This document shows, one piece after another, positions 33,770-42,956 of a stretch of 64,000 bases of DNA (position 1 is the first letter of the stretch; each line of letters starts with the position of its first letter). Position numbers and translations under genes: made by a program. This stretch comes from Devosia rhodophyticola (GTDB lineage Bacteria; Pseudomonadota; Alphaproteobacteria; Rhizobiales; Devosiaceae), in NCBI RefSeq assembly GCF_028816475.1, contig NZ_CP118247.1:3092001-3156000 (forward strand), given 5' to 3'. The notes under the pieces were generated by a model. That model made no database searches, had not been told where the DNA came from, and worked only from the letters and a program-made list of their open reading frames with translations.

Positions 33770-35383
33770 ATGGCAGATGAAGAACGCCTTGTTGTCGCGC
33801 TTGAGGCGCGCATTACCCAGTTTGAAAAGAACTTTGCCCGCGCCACGCGGACTAGCTCTGACAGCTTTCATAAAATGGAGACCCGTAGCAAAGAGGCGGC
33901 AAACAATCTTGAGAAAAGCATGGGTGGTGCTGCCAGCCGCACGGCCTATGTTGAGGTGGCGCGCAAGAATGGCAAATCGGTGCTGCTTGCCGGTACTGCG
34001 CTTTATGCCCTTGTTGCCGATGGCGAGCTGGGCGCGCATGTCTATTCCGCGGCGACAACCCGTGACCAGGCGCGCATCGTCTTTAGCGAGGCAAAGCGCA
34101 TGGTAGGAGCAAGTAGCGCGCTACAGGCGAGGGTTACCCGTACAGTCAACAATCTTGCCGTTTTGCCGACCTCGTCCTGGTTTCGGCCTCTGTCGGCGGA
34201 CGCGACGAAAATGGATGGTCTGAACGTTCACTTTGCTGCGGTTGATGAGGTGCACGAGCACCCGGGGCCTGAAATTATCCAGAAGTTGAACACCGCAACC
34301 GGCGCGCGCCGGCAATCGCTGATCTTTGAAATCACCACAGCGGGCTATGATCGCCATTCGGTCTGCCGCCAGCATCACGAGTTCTCGGTCAAGGCGCTGG
34401 AAGGCACTGTGCCGACAGAGTCCGCAGATAGTTGGTTTGGCTATATCGCCACCATTGATGCGGGCGATGACTGGACCGATCCTAAAGTGTGGGTGAAGGC
34501 CAATCCCAGTCTCGGCGTCACGGTGAAGACGGATGATCTGAAGCGCCAGATCGATGAGGCAAAAGAAATGCCGGCCCAGCAGAACGCGATCCGGCGGCTG
34601 CGCCTCAACGAATGGACTGAGCAGGTGACGCGCTGGCTCGACATAAGCGTTTGGGAGGAGGGAGGCCTCCCCGTCGCCACCGACTGGTGCGTCGTCAAAC
34701 ACGAGCTTGAGGCGCTAGAGCTGAAGCTGCTGGGCCGCGAATGCTACGGCGGACTTGATCTTGCCCGCGTCAACGATTTGTCGGCGTTCGTGCTCGCCTT
34801 TCCACCGACGCTGGAGGGTGACCTCGGCAATCTGGCGGACAAATGGATCGTGCTTTGCCGGTTCTGGATCCCAGAGGAAGACATCCTGCGTCGCGTGCGG
34901 CGCGACCGCGTGCCGTATGACGTCTGGCGCGACCAAGGATATTTGACCGCCACGCCGGGTAACGCGACGGACTTTGCCTTTGTGGAGACAGAAATCCTCG
35001 AGCTGGCGTCGCGATACGACATGCGCGAGCTTTCTTATGACCGGACCTTTGCAGGCGAAATCGTTCAAAACTTGCAGGACGAGGGCCTGAGCCTGGTGCA
35101 GTTCGGTCAGGGCTTTTTGAGCATGGCCGCGCCCACCGCGGAACTGGAGCGACTGTCGGTCTCGCGGTCCCTCTGGCATGGCGGTCATCCGGTATTGCGC
35201 TGGAACGCCTCCAATGTTGCGGTTCGCCACGATCCCGCCGGCAATATCAAGCCGGACAAGGAGCGCTCAACCGAGCGGATCGACGGCATCGTGGCTATTT
35301 GCAACGCACTCGGTCGGGCACTGGCCCGTGACGTCAATGCCGGCCGCTCGGTCTATGAGAGCCGCGGCATGCTGATGCTTTAG
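33770..35383 (+). pseudogene. Chimera: tape-measure N-terminus fused in frame to a second, N-truncated terminase large subunit
   Basis: Residues 1 to about 57 ('MADEERLVVALEARITQFEK...EKSMGGAASR') are the usual beginning of a phage tail tape-measure protein. From there the sequence becomes a large terminase without its first ~80 residues: 'TAYVEVARKNGKSVLLAG' (Walker A), 'AAVDEVHEHPG' (Walker B) and a full nuclease domain ending 'SYDRTFAGEI...ERIDGIVAIC'. The weld lies near 33935-33945 and keeps the frame open for 537 residues. The second terminase is only distantly similar to the one at 32148-33767, so two phages are joined here. The tail genes of the first and the start of the second were lost. 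An active product is unlikely because the adenine-binding N-terminus is missing. Confidence 0.85.
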
Positions 35384-35403
35384 CAGCGCGGAAGAGAAAC
35401 CAA

Positions 35404-36081
35404 ATGGCATTCTGGTCAAACTGGTTCGGTGGTGCAAAACCGCCGAGCGCCTCTCTGCACGCGTCGTTCCAGGATGCTGGGGGTGGGATTGTCATTGCGA
35501 CCAGTCAGCAGCTGGAAGAGGCATTGCGCGCCGGCAATGTGACGGGATCGGGGGCGACGGTCACCCCAAATAGGGCCATGCGGGTGGCCGCTGTCTATGC
35601 GTGTGTACGCATCATCTCCGGCGCCGTCGCTACCTTGCCGTTGCACATCAAACGCTGGGTGGATGAGCGCATCCGTGAGGATGCCTCCGACACGCTGATC
35701 TGGTCGGTGCTGCGACGCAAGCCGAACCGATGGCAGACGCCTTCTCAATTCCGCCGCATGCTGCAGGCGCATCTGCTACTGCGCGGCAATGCCTATGCCA
35801 TGATCGTCCGCTCGCGTGGCCTGGTTCAGGAGTTGATCCCACTGCATCCCGACCGGGTCGCCGTAAGCCAGGCCGATGATCTGACGCTCGATTATCTTTA
35901 TACGCGCGCGGATGGCCGCCGCATCAAGCTGTCGCAGGACGAAGTCTTTCACCTCGTCGGACTGACACTCGATGGCGTGCATGGTGTCTCCGCCAGCGGT
36001 AATCCTGCTTGCCATCGGCATCGGCGGCATCACGTTCTCCGGCTCGAACAAGATCGAGTTTGTGCTGACCCACTCCAATGA
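35404..36081 (+). pseudogene. Second phage portal gene, C-terminally truncated by deletion
   Basis: The first ~195 residues are a portal N-terminus: 'MAFWSNWFGGAKPP', 'PNRAMRVAAVYACVRIISGAVATLPLH', 'FRRMLQAHLLLRGNAYAMIV' and 'LSQDEVFHLVGLTLDGVHG'. Near 35985-35998 the homology stops and the frame runs into unrelated out-of-frame sequence that ends at 36081. At the same point the other frame becomes the C-terminal part of a decoration-like protein. A deletion removed the rest of the portal and, by the usual gene order, the protease and capsid genes. Confidence 0.8.
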
Positions 36082-36328
36082 TGACGTCAACTATTCGGCG
36101 GTCACTACCGACGACATGCTTGGCTGCACTGTTGGCACTGGCGGCATCATCAAGGCGCTTATCACTCTCCAGGCTGCCGCTGCGACCTATCGCTACGGCT
36201 ACAAGGGCGGCAAGCGTTACCTGAAGCTGCTGGCCGACTTCACGGGCACCCACGGCACCGGCACCCCGATTGCCGCGATCGTGCTCAAGGGCCACGGCGC
36301 CGACAACCCACAGGCCAACCAGGCTTAA
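35972..36328 (+). pseudogene. C-terminal remnant of a second decoration-like head protein
   Basis: The protein-like part starts at 'VILLAIGIGGITFSGSNKIE' (~35998) and runs to 'GHGADNPQANQA'. It is related to the intact protein at 28673-29053 (shared GYxGxKRY block). Its own N-terminus is gone; the ATG at 35972 is a fortuitous start supplied by the truncated portal gene in another frame. Confidence 0.65.
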
Positions 36329-36376
36329 CGAATTGGGGCGGCTTCGGTCGCCCCGTTCTCTTTTCTAGGGGCACTC

Positions 36377-36991
36377 ATGATGCACAAACCCGTCCTTTTG
36401 ACCGCCCCGACCATGACGCCCGTGTCTCTGGCTGAAGCCAAGGTGCAGCTGGCCGTCGACCATAATGAACATGACGACATGATCTTGAGTTTCATCGCGG
36501 CTGCGGTAGGCCATCTGGATGGATGGGTGGGCATCCTTGGCCGTTGCCTTGTCGAGCAGACATGGCGGCAGGACTTTGACAGCTTCAGCGGTTGTATGCG
36601 CCTGCCGCTCTATCCAGTGTTGTCCGTCACCAGCGTTGTTGCGAGCGATCGCGCGGGAGCACAGACAACCATCGCTGACAGCGATTATCTGCTGATGGAT
36701 GACGCCGCTGGCGCATTCGTTCGTTTTAAGAGCGGCGCGGTGCTGCCTTCGGATTTGTACGCCATCAAGCCAGTGGCAGTGACCTATAAAGCTGGATATG
36801 CGACGGTCCCGGAAGTGCCGGGGGATCCTGCTATCCCGGCACAATCCTCCATCCCCGCCGCCATCAAAGCGGCAATCCTAATCCACGTTCGGCTGATGTA
36901 CGACGCCTATCGACTTGGTGCGGATGCTGGACCGATTCCAACAGACGCGATTGACGCTCTGGTCGCGCCTTTTCGCCGGGTATCTTTCTAA
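36377..36991 (+). CDS. Phage head-tail connector protein (gp6-like), second phage
   Basis: A 204-residue connector with the start 'PVLLTAPTMTPVSLAEAKVQ', 'LSFIAAAVGHLDGWVGILGR' and 'LPLYPVLSVTSV', typical of longer gp6-like proteins with an inserted beta domain. The C-terminal 'AIKAAILIHVRLMYDAYR' helix is conserved. The ribosome-binding site 'tagggg' precedes the ATG. The stop overlaps the next ATG. Confidence 0.85.
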   Translation: MMHKPVLLTAPTMTPVSLAEAKVQLAVDHNEHDDMILSFIAAAVGHLDGWVGILGRCLVEQTWRQDFDSFSGCMRLPLYPVLSVTSVVASDRAGAQTTIADSDYLLMDDAAGAFVRFKSGAVLPSDLYAIKPVAVTYKAGYATVPEVPGDPAIPAQSSIPAAIKAAILIHVRLMYDAYRLGADAGPIPTDAIDALVAPFRRVSF

Positions 36992-37320
36992 TGCTAAACG
37001 CCGGGAAACTCGACCGCCGCATCACCCTGGAGCGGCATGGCATCAGCTATAATAGCGACAACGAGCCTATCGAAGGCTATACCGCGATAGCCACGGTCTG
37101 GGCGTCATGGCGGCGAGCATCGGCGCGCGAGCAACTGGCAGCCGCAGAAATTCAGGCGACGGTCACCGACATCTTTGTCGTGCGATGGAGCACCACGACG
37201 GCAACAGTCACGCCAATGGATCGCTTGGTCTACAATGAACGCACGTACAACATAGCCGAGGCCACGGAGATCGGCCGGCATGAAGGGGTGATGTTGCGTG
37301 GATCGGCGATGGCTGAATAA
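36991..37320 (+). CDS. Phage head closure protein, second phage
   Basis: A 109-residue adaptor similar in kind to the one at 31464: 'MLNAGKLDRRITLERHGISY', 'VWASWRRASAREQLAAAEIQ', 'RTYNIAEATEIGRHEGVMLR'. It is the last phage gene; tail genes that would normally follow are missing and the sequence changes to the helicase/ATPase island within ~100 bp. Confidence 0.85.
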   Translation: MLNAGKLDRRITLERHGISYNSDNEPIEGYTAIATVWASWRRASAREQLAAAEIQATVTDIFVVRWSTTTATVTPMDRLVYNERTYNIAEATEIGRHEGVMLRGSAMAE

Positions 37321-37424
37321 CGAGGGGAGCGGGCGCCTTGTTCTTTCGTCTTGTCACGACATTGCGTGTACGGACTATTACCGGCTAATAAAACGGCAGA
37401 CTATTTTTTGCTGACGGGGAACCT

Positions 37425-40400
37425 TTGCAGCCTATCGTTGGATCATTTGTACGCCTTAAGTCCGACCCAACCCGCGCTGGTGTACTTCAGCCAGGCGAGC
37501 CGCGTTCTCGTGCGGGTAGCAAGATGCTCCCAGTTCTATTTCCAGATGGAAGCCAGGCTTGGCTACCTGAGTCAGCCCTTGAAGTGGTGCCTTTGGCGCT
37601 CCCTCCACTAGATCAAAGGTTCGAAGACGGCAGCTTTGCTGATCCCGAATGGTTGCGTCGCACCCTTGCTCGCCTCCGAGTCACCGGTCGACTCACCAAC
37701 GTCATTTACAGCATGGAGGCTACGGACACTGACTTCTACGCTTTCCAGTTCAAACCCGTCCTTAAGCTGCTGAACTCGCCAAGAGATGGGTTGCTCGTCG
37801 CTGATGAAGTCGGTCTTGGAAAGACAATTGAGGCCGGACTTATTTGGACAGAGCTGCGTGCAAGGCTGCAGAGCAATCGCCTTTTGGTGATCTGCCCGAA
37901 GACGCTTTGCCAGAAGTGGCGCAGCGAACTTCACCAACGGTTTGGCGTTGATGCGCGCATTGTCAACGCTGATGAACTTTTGGAACTTGTTAGCGGTTCG
38001 GCCGGCGCTAACAGCGGCTTTGCGGCTATCGCGAGCATGCAGTCGCTGCGGCCACCAAGAGGGTGGTCTGATGATGAGACAGTTGGGCAAGGTAGAAGGT
38101 TAAATCCTCGCGCATTGCTGGCACGATTTCTAGATGCAGCCGCAGAAGAAACACCGCTTCTCGATTTGCTGGTGATCGACGAAGCGCATCATATGCGCAA
38201 TCCAGAAACAGCACTTCATGCCCTTGGCTCACTGCTCAACTCAGTAAGTTCGCACAGGGTTTTCTTGTCAGCGACGCCAATTCACCTGCGCAACCGTGAT
38301 CTTCAATCCCTACTCCGGCTGATTGATCCGGACACCTTTGAGTACGAGGATACCCTTTCCGAGCTTATTGAAGTCAACGCTCCAATTGTACAGGCCCGGG
38401 ATCTGGTGCTTAAGCCTGATACAACCGCGGCCGATATTTTGAGGCGGCTAGACGAAGCAATGCGGTACCAGCTTCTCGCCGACAGCGCAGCTTTGCGATT
38501 AGTTCGAAAAGAAATCGAGAGCGCGGAACTGACAATGAGCAAGCGGGCGGAAATTGCTTCAAGACTGGAGCAAGCCAACCAACTCGCAAATTATGTTACC
38601 AGGACTCGCCGCCGGGACGTCGAAGAATTCCGAGTCAGAAGAGATGTGAAAGCTCCTACTCTGACTATGCTGCCGGTCGAATCTGTCTTCTATCATGCAG
38701 TGACCGAAGAGGTCCGTCAGTACGCTATTGAGAACGACGTGAGCGATGGCTTCTTGCTATCTATGCCACAGCGCTTGTTATCGTCGAGCCCCGCTGCAGC
38801 TTCGGCCTACTGGTCGAGCCTAGCTGCCGGGCAAATTTCTTCATTGGTGGATGAGGACGACGGGTCGGATGAGCTGGACGAACAAGACATGCCCTCGCCA
38901 CACATCGGGCCGCTAGTGTCGCGCTTAGCCTTTCTTTCGAGCCGGTTAGGTTACACCCAACAGCTTCGCGCCTGTGACAGTAAGTACACGTTGCTGCTGG
39001 ATCAGCTTCGGAAAGTGTGGGCCGACGACGCCCTAGCAAAGGTTATAGTATTTTCCACGTTCAAGCACACACTGGGCTATCTGCAAGAGAGGCTTACGGA
39101 GGACTTTGGGAGGGACAGCCTTGAGTTGCTGCACGGTAGCATTCGGGAGCCACGAGAAGTAGTGCTTCAGCGGTTTAAGGCTGATGTCAATCGAAAGGTC
39201 CTCCTGTCATCCGAGGTAGGCAGCGAGGGCATAGACCTTCAGTTCTGCTGGCTGGTTGTGAACTACGACCTTCCCTGGAATCCAATGCGGCTCGAGCAAA
39301 GGATTGGCCGCGTTGATCGCTTGGGACAGAAGCAGGACGTGGTTGTCATTCTGAACCTCGTGTTCGACGGCACTATCGATCAGCGCATATATAACCGGCT
39401 TTATGTCAGGTTGGGACTCGGTCAGAAAGCACTGGGAGAGTTTGAGGCAGTCTTGGGAGAGCCCATTCGTGACATGACAAGGAAGCTGGTCAATCCCCAA
39501 CTGACAGATGCTCAGAGGATCGAGGCGATCGAACAGGCAGCCCAGGCGCTTGAGGTGCTCCGCCAGCAGGAGGACGCCCTGGAGGAGCAGGCGGGTGCCC
39601 TAATTCGGCACGGCGACTACATACTTCAGTCGATCGCAGACAGCCGCCGAATGAACCGTTGGCTTAGTGGAAATGACGTTCTGGTTTACGTGCGCGACCG
39701 CCTACATCGCTCGTTTCCGGGAAGCATGATCGAGATGAGCCCTGCGGGGTCAGATCGCTACCGTATCAAGCTCTCGACCGAAGCCGTGGAAAACTTTTCA
39801 AGCTATCTCGCTCGCAGAGGGCTGAAGGGCACCACCCGAATCCTTGGCGGAAGCGATCAACAGAGGTATCGCTTTGAAGCATCGGTGGCGCGAAAGCGAG
39901 ACGGGGACGCCGAGGTGATTTCTCAGATTCATAGTCTGGTTCGGTTTGCAGCCTACCTAGACTCGACAGACGAGCTCCAACAGCCACAGCCCGTAGCTGC
40001 CACTCTACGCCAGTCTGACCTAGATTTTGAGTGCTCCACCGGCACCTTCGTGCTGGGAATCAGGCGCTGGAATGCCAGCACCCCGGAGGCCAGTGTCGTC
40101 GCAAACAACCGTATCGCATATGCTGGCGCTCATCTCGAAACAGGGGCTGCACTTTCTCCAGAAGAGGCGGAAGTGCTTGCATCTGCAATCGCAAACAATG
40201 GCAGGGTACTGCCGAACATTGCTTCTGACCCCCGACTGCCGGCTGGGGCCGCACTGTTGAGAATGAGTGTACTCACCGAGCTTGATGATAGGTTCGTTAA
40301 CTTCGTCGCACAGGCGCAGGCGCAGGTCTCTGACCGGGTTCGCATCCGGCGGCGTGCACTTCAACGCCATCAAGACGCGAAAACACTGACCCTGGTACAA

Positions 40401-40613
40401 ACTCGTGACAAACACTCTGAACGAGCAACAGATTTTGAGAAGAGGGGGCAGACCAAAGAGGCGAGGCAACGTCGATCCTTGGTGGAAGCTACAGAAGGAA
40501 AGCTACGAAGATTGCACGAGAGCTGTAGACAGAGACTAACAGAATTGGAAGTATTGGATAACATCACCCCAGAAATGAGCGACGTCGCGGTGGTAATGGT
40601 TCAGATAATTTAG
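37425..40613 (+). CDS. SNF2/RapA-like DNA helicase-translocase, first gene of a two-gene cassette
   Basis: A 1062-residue superfamily 2 translocase. After an N-terminal ~60-residue small-barrel-like region ('VGSFVRLKSDPTRAGVLQPG'), the helicase core has 'LLVADEVGLGKTIEAGLI' (Walker A, near residue 130), 'LLVIDEAHHMRN' (DEAH, ~250), 'FLSATPIH' (~281), and in the second lobe 'VGSEGIDLQFCWLVVNYDLP' and 'EQRIGRVDRLGQ' (~628). This resembles RapA and DISARM DrmD-type SNF2 proteins. The last ~400 residues are helical and charged without a recognised domain. TTG 37425 is the chosen start because the family-like sequence begins there. The next gene starts 18 bp after the stop. No methyltransferase or other DISARM gene adjoins. 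Confidence 0.85.
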   Translation: MQPIVGSFVRLKSDPTRAGVLQPGEPRSRAGSKMLPVLFPDGSQAWLPESALEVVPLALPPLDQRFEDGSFADPEWLRRTLARLRVTGRLTNVIYSMEATDTDFYAFQFKPVLKLLNSPRDGLLVADEVGLGKTIEAGLIWTELRARLQSNRLLVICPKTLCQKWRSELHQRFGVDARIVNADELLELVSGSAGANSGFAAIASMQSLRPPRGWSDDETVGQGRRLNPRALLARFLDAAAEETPLLDLLVIDEAHHMRNPETALHALGSLLNSVSSHRVFLSATPIHLRNRDLQSLLRLIDPDTFEYEDTLSELIEVNAPIVQARDLVLKPDTTAADILRRLDEAMRYQLLADSAALRLVRKEIESAELTMSKRAEIASRLEQANQLANYVTRTRRRDVEEFRVRRDVKAPTLTMLPVESVFYHAVTEEVRQYAIENDVSDGFLLSMPQRLLSSSPAAASAYWSSLAAGQISSLVDEDDGSDELDEQDMPSPHIGPLVSRLAFLSSRLGYTQQLRACDSKYTLLLDQLRKVWADDALAKVIVFSTFKHTLGYLQERLTEDFGRDSLELLHGSIREPREVVLQRFKADVNRKVLLSSEVGSEGIDLQFCWLVVNYDLPWNPMRLEQRIGRVDRLGQKQDVVVILNLVFDGTIDQRIYNRLYVRLGLGQKALGEFEAVLGEPIRDMTRKLVNPQLTDAQRIEAIEQAAQALEVLRQQEDALEEQAGALIRHGDYILQSIADSRRMNRWLSGNDVLVYVRDRLHRSFPGSMIEMSPAGSDRYRIKLSTEAVENFSSYLARRGLKGTTRILGGSDQQRYRFEASVARKRDGDAEVISQIHSLVRFAAYLDSTDELQQPQPVAATLRQSDLDFECSTGTFVLGIRRWNASTPEASVVANNRIAYAGAHLETGAALSPEEAEVLASAIANNGRVLPNIASDPRLPAGAALLRMSVLTELDDRFVNFVAQAQAQVSDRVRIRRRALQRHQDAKTLTLVQTRDKHSERATDFEKRGQTKEARQRRSLVEATEGKLRRLHESCRQRLTELEVLDNITPEMSDVAVVMVQII

Positions 40614-40631
40614 GGGCTTGTGGGGGGGATT

Positions 40632-42314
40632 ATGGGAGGACTAAGACGCGATGAACGCGGCTCTGTGGTGCGGAATACACTTTCAGACGATAATTTGCGT
40701 AAGCTTTCCGACCTACGTGCTAAGCTCGGCGACAAGGCCATGGCGACGATTGCCATTCAGAAACAGGCAGGGTCGGCTCATTCAACTCGAAAAGCGGAGC
40801 TTGCGATTGCTAAGCGTGTTCCGAATCGACCATCTGCAGCGGCTAAGCTGCCAAAACCGCCGAAGGTATTGGCAAGGAAACCCAGGCGAGGGTTGAAGCT
40901 GCGACCTGCGAAACCCGTCGAAATGTTGCCTGAGGAAAAGGCGCCTCCGTTTCAATGGTGGGAGTTGCCAGAGGGAGCGTCGGTTCGAGAGGTGCCACCG
41001 AACCGCATCTCTGAAAGCAGTCACGCTATCTTGGACTCCCTATTGACCCCCGGAGGGGGTGAAGAAGTTCGAGACGATCTCCAAGAACTTTTTGCGGTGA
41101 TCGGTCTCGACTTTGGCACCAGCTGTACCAAAGTCGTCGTGCGGTTCCCATACGAAACCGGCGAACTGACGGTGGCGATACCCGCACCAGAGTATTGCGT
41201 AAGCAACAATCAGCCACACCTATGGCAGACTGTTCTGTGGCTCCGTCCGGATGGACAGTTCCTCGCTTGGCCGGAGGAGGGGGCGGTGCTGCTTCATGCC
41301 CTTAAGCAGGGCGTTATGGCGTCCGGTGCTGATGGCAATGTTACGCCGGGCAAATATCGCGGTCTATCCGTGTCAAAAGCCGACGCCGCCACCGCCTATT
41401 TGGCTTATGTGATCAGGTATACACGCGGGTGGCTTAGGACTCATCGACCAAACCTGTTTAGAGGAAGACATACCAGGTGGCTGCTTAACCTTGGCCTACC
41501 AGCAGAGAAGGCAGACAACGGCCAGCTGACGGCCACATATCGCCAGATCGCAGCAGCCGCGCTTCTTTGCGCGAATTACACTGACCGGCCAGACATTGAG
41601 ATCATAAAGCTCTTTTTGACCGATGATGCAGTCGTCACGGCAGGCATGTCGGAAGACAAGGCTCTTGAACTCGGTATAGGCGTCTTTCCCGAGACGGTCG
41701 CTGAAGCAGTAGGTTTTGTGAAGTCAAATCTAGCCTCACTCGATCTCTACCTCATGGTAGATGTAGGAGCATCGACGCTGGATATCTGCACCTTCAGGCT
41801 CCACCGTTGGGAGCCAGGAACGTATCAGTATGCACTACAGAGCGGCATGGTTAGGCCGTTAGGTGTCGAGGCGATGCACTGGTTCCTCGGGCAGGGACGG
41901 ACTGTCGCGGCTTTTATTCAACAGTGTGAGCGCGGTCTGTGGGAAGTTGTCTGGGCGACGCGAACAGACAAAGACCCCAACGCGCAATGTTGGCAGGACG
42001 GTCAAGACTTGTCAGTATTTCTTGTAGGGGGCGGGGCGAAAAGCTTGATTCACCGTAAGGTTATTGACGACCTTACCCCATGGCTTCGCACGAACACGAA
42101 GGGTAACGGTGTGAGGCTGGTTCAACTTCCAGTACCCAAAACATTAGACACCTCCACCCCCGTCATCGATTTCGGTAGGTTGGCAGTCGCTTGGGGTTTG
42201 AGTTACCCGGAAGACCAGATCGGCAAGGTGGTTCCCCCGTCTCAAAGTACAAATGTCCCGATGGCCGTACGCAGGGAGGTCTCCGAGGAATACGTGAGTA
42301 AAGATTTGGTGTGA
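40632..42314 (+). CDS. Actin/Hsp70-fold (ASKHA) ATPase-like protein paired with the SNF2 gene
   Basis: A ~560-residue protein. The first ~120 residues are basic and Pro/Lys-rich ('KLPKPPKVLARKPRRGLKLR'), probably disordered. The ATPase core has phosphate-1 'IGLDFGTSCTKVVV' near residue 157, phosphate-2 'LMVDVGASTLDICTF' near 375 and the adenosine motif 'VFLVGGGAKS' near 463, the three signatures of the sugar-kinase/Hsp70/actin fold. Hsp70's substrate-binding domain is not present. ATG 40632 follows a G-run; GTG 40620 is also open. It lies directly downstream of the helicase gene, so both are probably one transcript. I do not recognise the pair as a named system. Confidence 0.8.
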   Translation: MGGLRRDERGSVVRNTLSDDNLRKLSDLRAKLGDKAMATIAIQKQAGSAHSTRKAELAIAKRVPNRPSAAAKLPKPPKVLARKPRRGLKLRPAKPVEMLPEEKAPPFQWWELPEGASVREVPPNRISESSHAILDSLLTPGGGEEVRDDLQELFAVIGLDFGTSCTKVVVRFPYETGELTVAIPAPEYCVSNNQPHLWQTVLWLRPDGQFLAWPEEGAVLLHALKQGVMASGADGNVTPGKYRGLSVSKADAATAYLAYVIRYTRGWLRTHRPNLFRGRHTRWLLNLGLPAEKADNGQLTATYRQIAAAALLCANYTDRPDIEIIKLFLTDDAVVTAGMSEDKALELGIGVFPETVAEAVGFVKSNLASLDLYLMVDVGASTLDICTFRLHRWEPGTYQYALQSGMVRPLGVEAMHWFLGQGRTVAAFIQQCERGLWEVVWATRTDKDPNAQCWQDGQDLSVFLVGGGAKSLIHRKVIDDLTPWLRTNTKGNGVRLVQLPVPKTLDTSTPVIDFGRLAVAWGLSYPEDQIGKVVPPSQSTNVPMAVRREVSEEYVSKDLV

Positions 42315-42494
42315 CCCAAATTTCCATCCCTAGCCGGAGCTGGCTTAGATTCAGCTACAACAAGCAGGCCGGCCTATTACACTTTTATCAGGGGCTATTC
42401 TCCAGAAATTTACATCGTCATAATCTATTGTTTAAGTGAACATTTTGCTACTGAAATTCCGCGAGGATATATTGTATAAAATTTTGGGAAAACA
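42315..42494. other. AT-rich spacer before the decayed genes
   Basis: A 180-bp spacer, richer in A+T than both flanks, separating the helicase/ATPase cassette from the RecB-like remnant. It probably holds a promoter. No gene is seen. Confidence 0.4.
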
Positions 42495-42956
42495 GTGAGG
42501 GACATCGACGGTCGCGCATTTCTGTCCGCCTCCGATCTCATGCGCTTCATGGGGTGCACGCACGCGACCACGCTCGATCTGGCACAAATGCGTGGCACCG
42601 GCCCGAAGCCGCGGGAAGACAGCGAAGATGCCGCCCTTTTGCAGAAGCAAGGCAACGCTCATGAGGCTGCGCACTTGGCGCGGCTCAACGCGGCGGGCCG
42701 AGGTATCGTCGAGATTACGCGTGGTACGCGTCTCGACGTGGCGGTCTCGCGGGCCAAGGGACTGGCGCTGGCTTTCGGTGCACCGCGATTGCGCGAAGCG
42801 AAATGTGAGACGGTCGAGCAGATGCGGCTGGTGAACACGCTTTGTGCATTGAACAAACCTTGCTCGCCACGCACGTTGCCGAGTAGCGCAATATCCTCTG
42901 CTAGTTGCGGCCATGAAAACACAGACAGCATGACTGCAGAGATCCCAAATGCTTAA
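42495..42956 (+). pseudogene. TM0106-family RecB-like nuclease/helicase with large internal deletion
   Basis: The first ~75 residues ('MRDIDGRAFLSASDLMRFMG', 'CTHATTLDLAQMRGTG', 'AHEAAHLARLNAAGRGIVEI') are the start of the TM0106-type RecB-like nuclease/helicase family, whose members exceed 1000 residues. At about 42716-42735 the sequence jumps in frame to the family's C-terminal helicase end, 'DVAVSRAKGLALAFGAPRLR' then 'EAKCETVEQMRLVNTLCAL'. Everything between, including the nuclease and ATPase motifs, is missing. The product is 153 residues and cannot be active. The GTG start and the 8-bp overlap with the next gene remain. Confidence 0.75.

Noticed and set aside
37425..40613. Calling the SNF2 gene DISARM drmD
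   Set aside because: The helicase core is similar, but no drmA, drmB, drmC or methyltransferase of DISARM is next to it; the partner is an ASKHA-fold ATPase.
40632..42314. Calling the ASKHA protein DnaK, ParM or MreB
   Set aside because: The nucleotide motifs fit the superfamily, but the basic leader and lack of an Hsp70 substrate domain or typical MreB/ParM sequence prevent a specific name.
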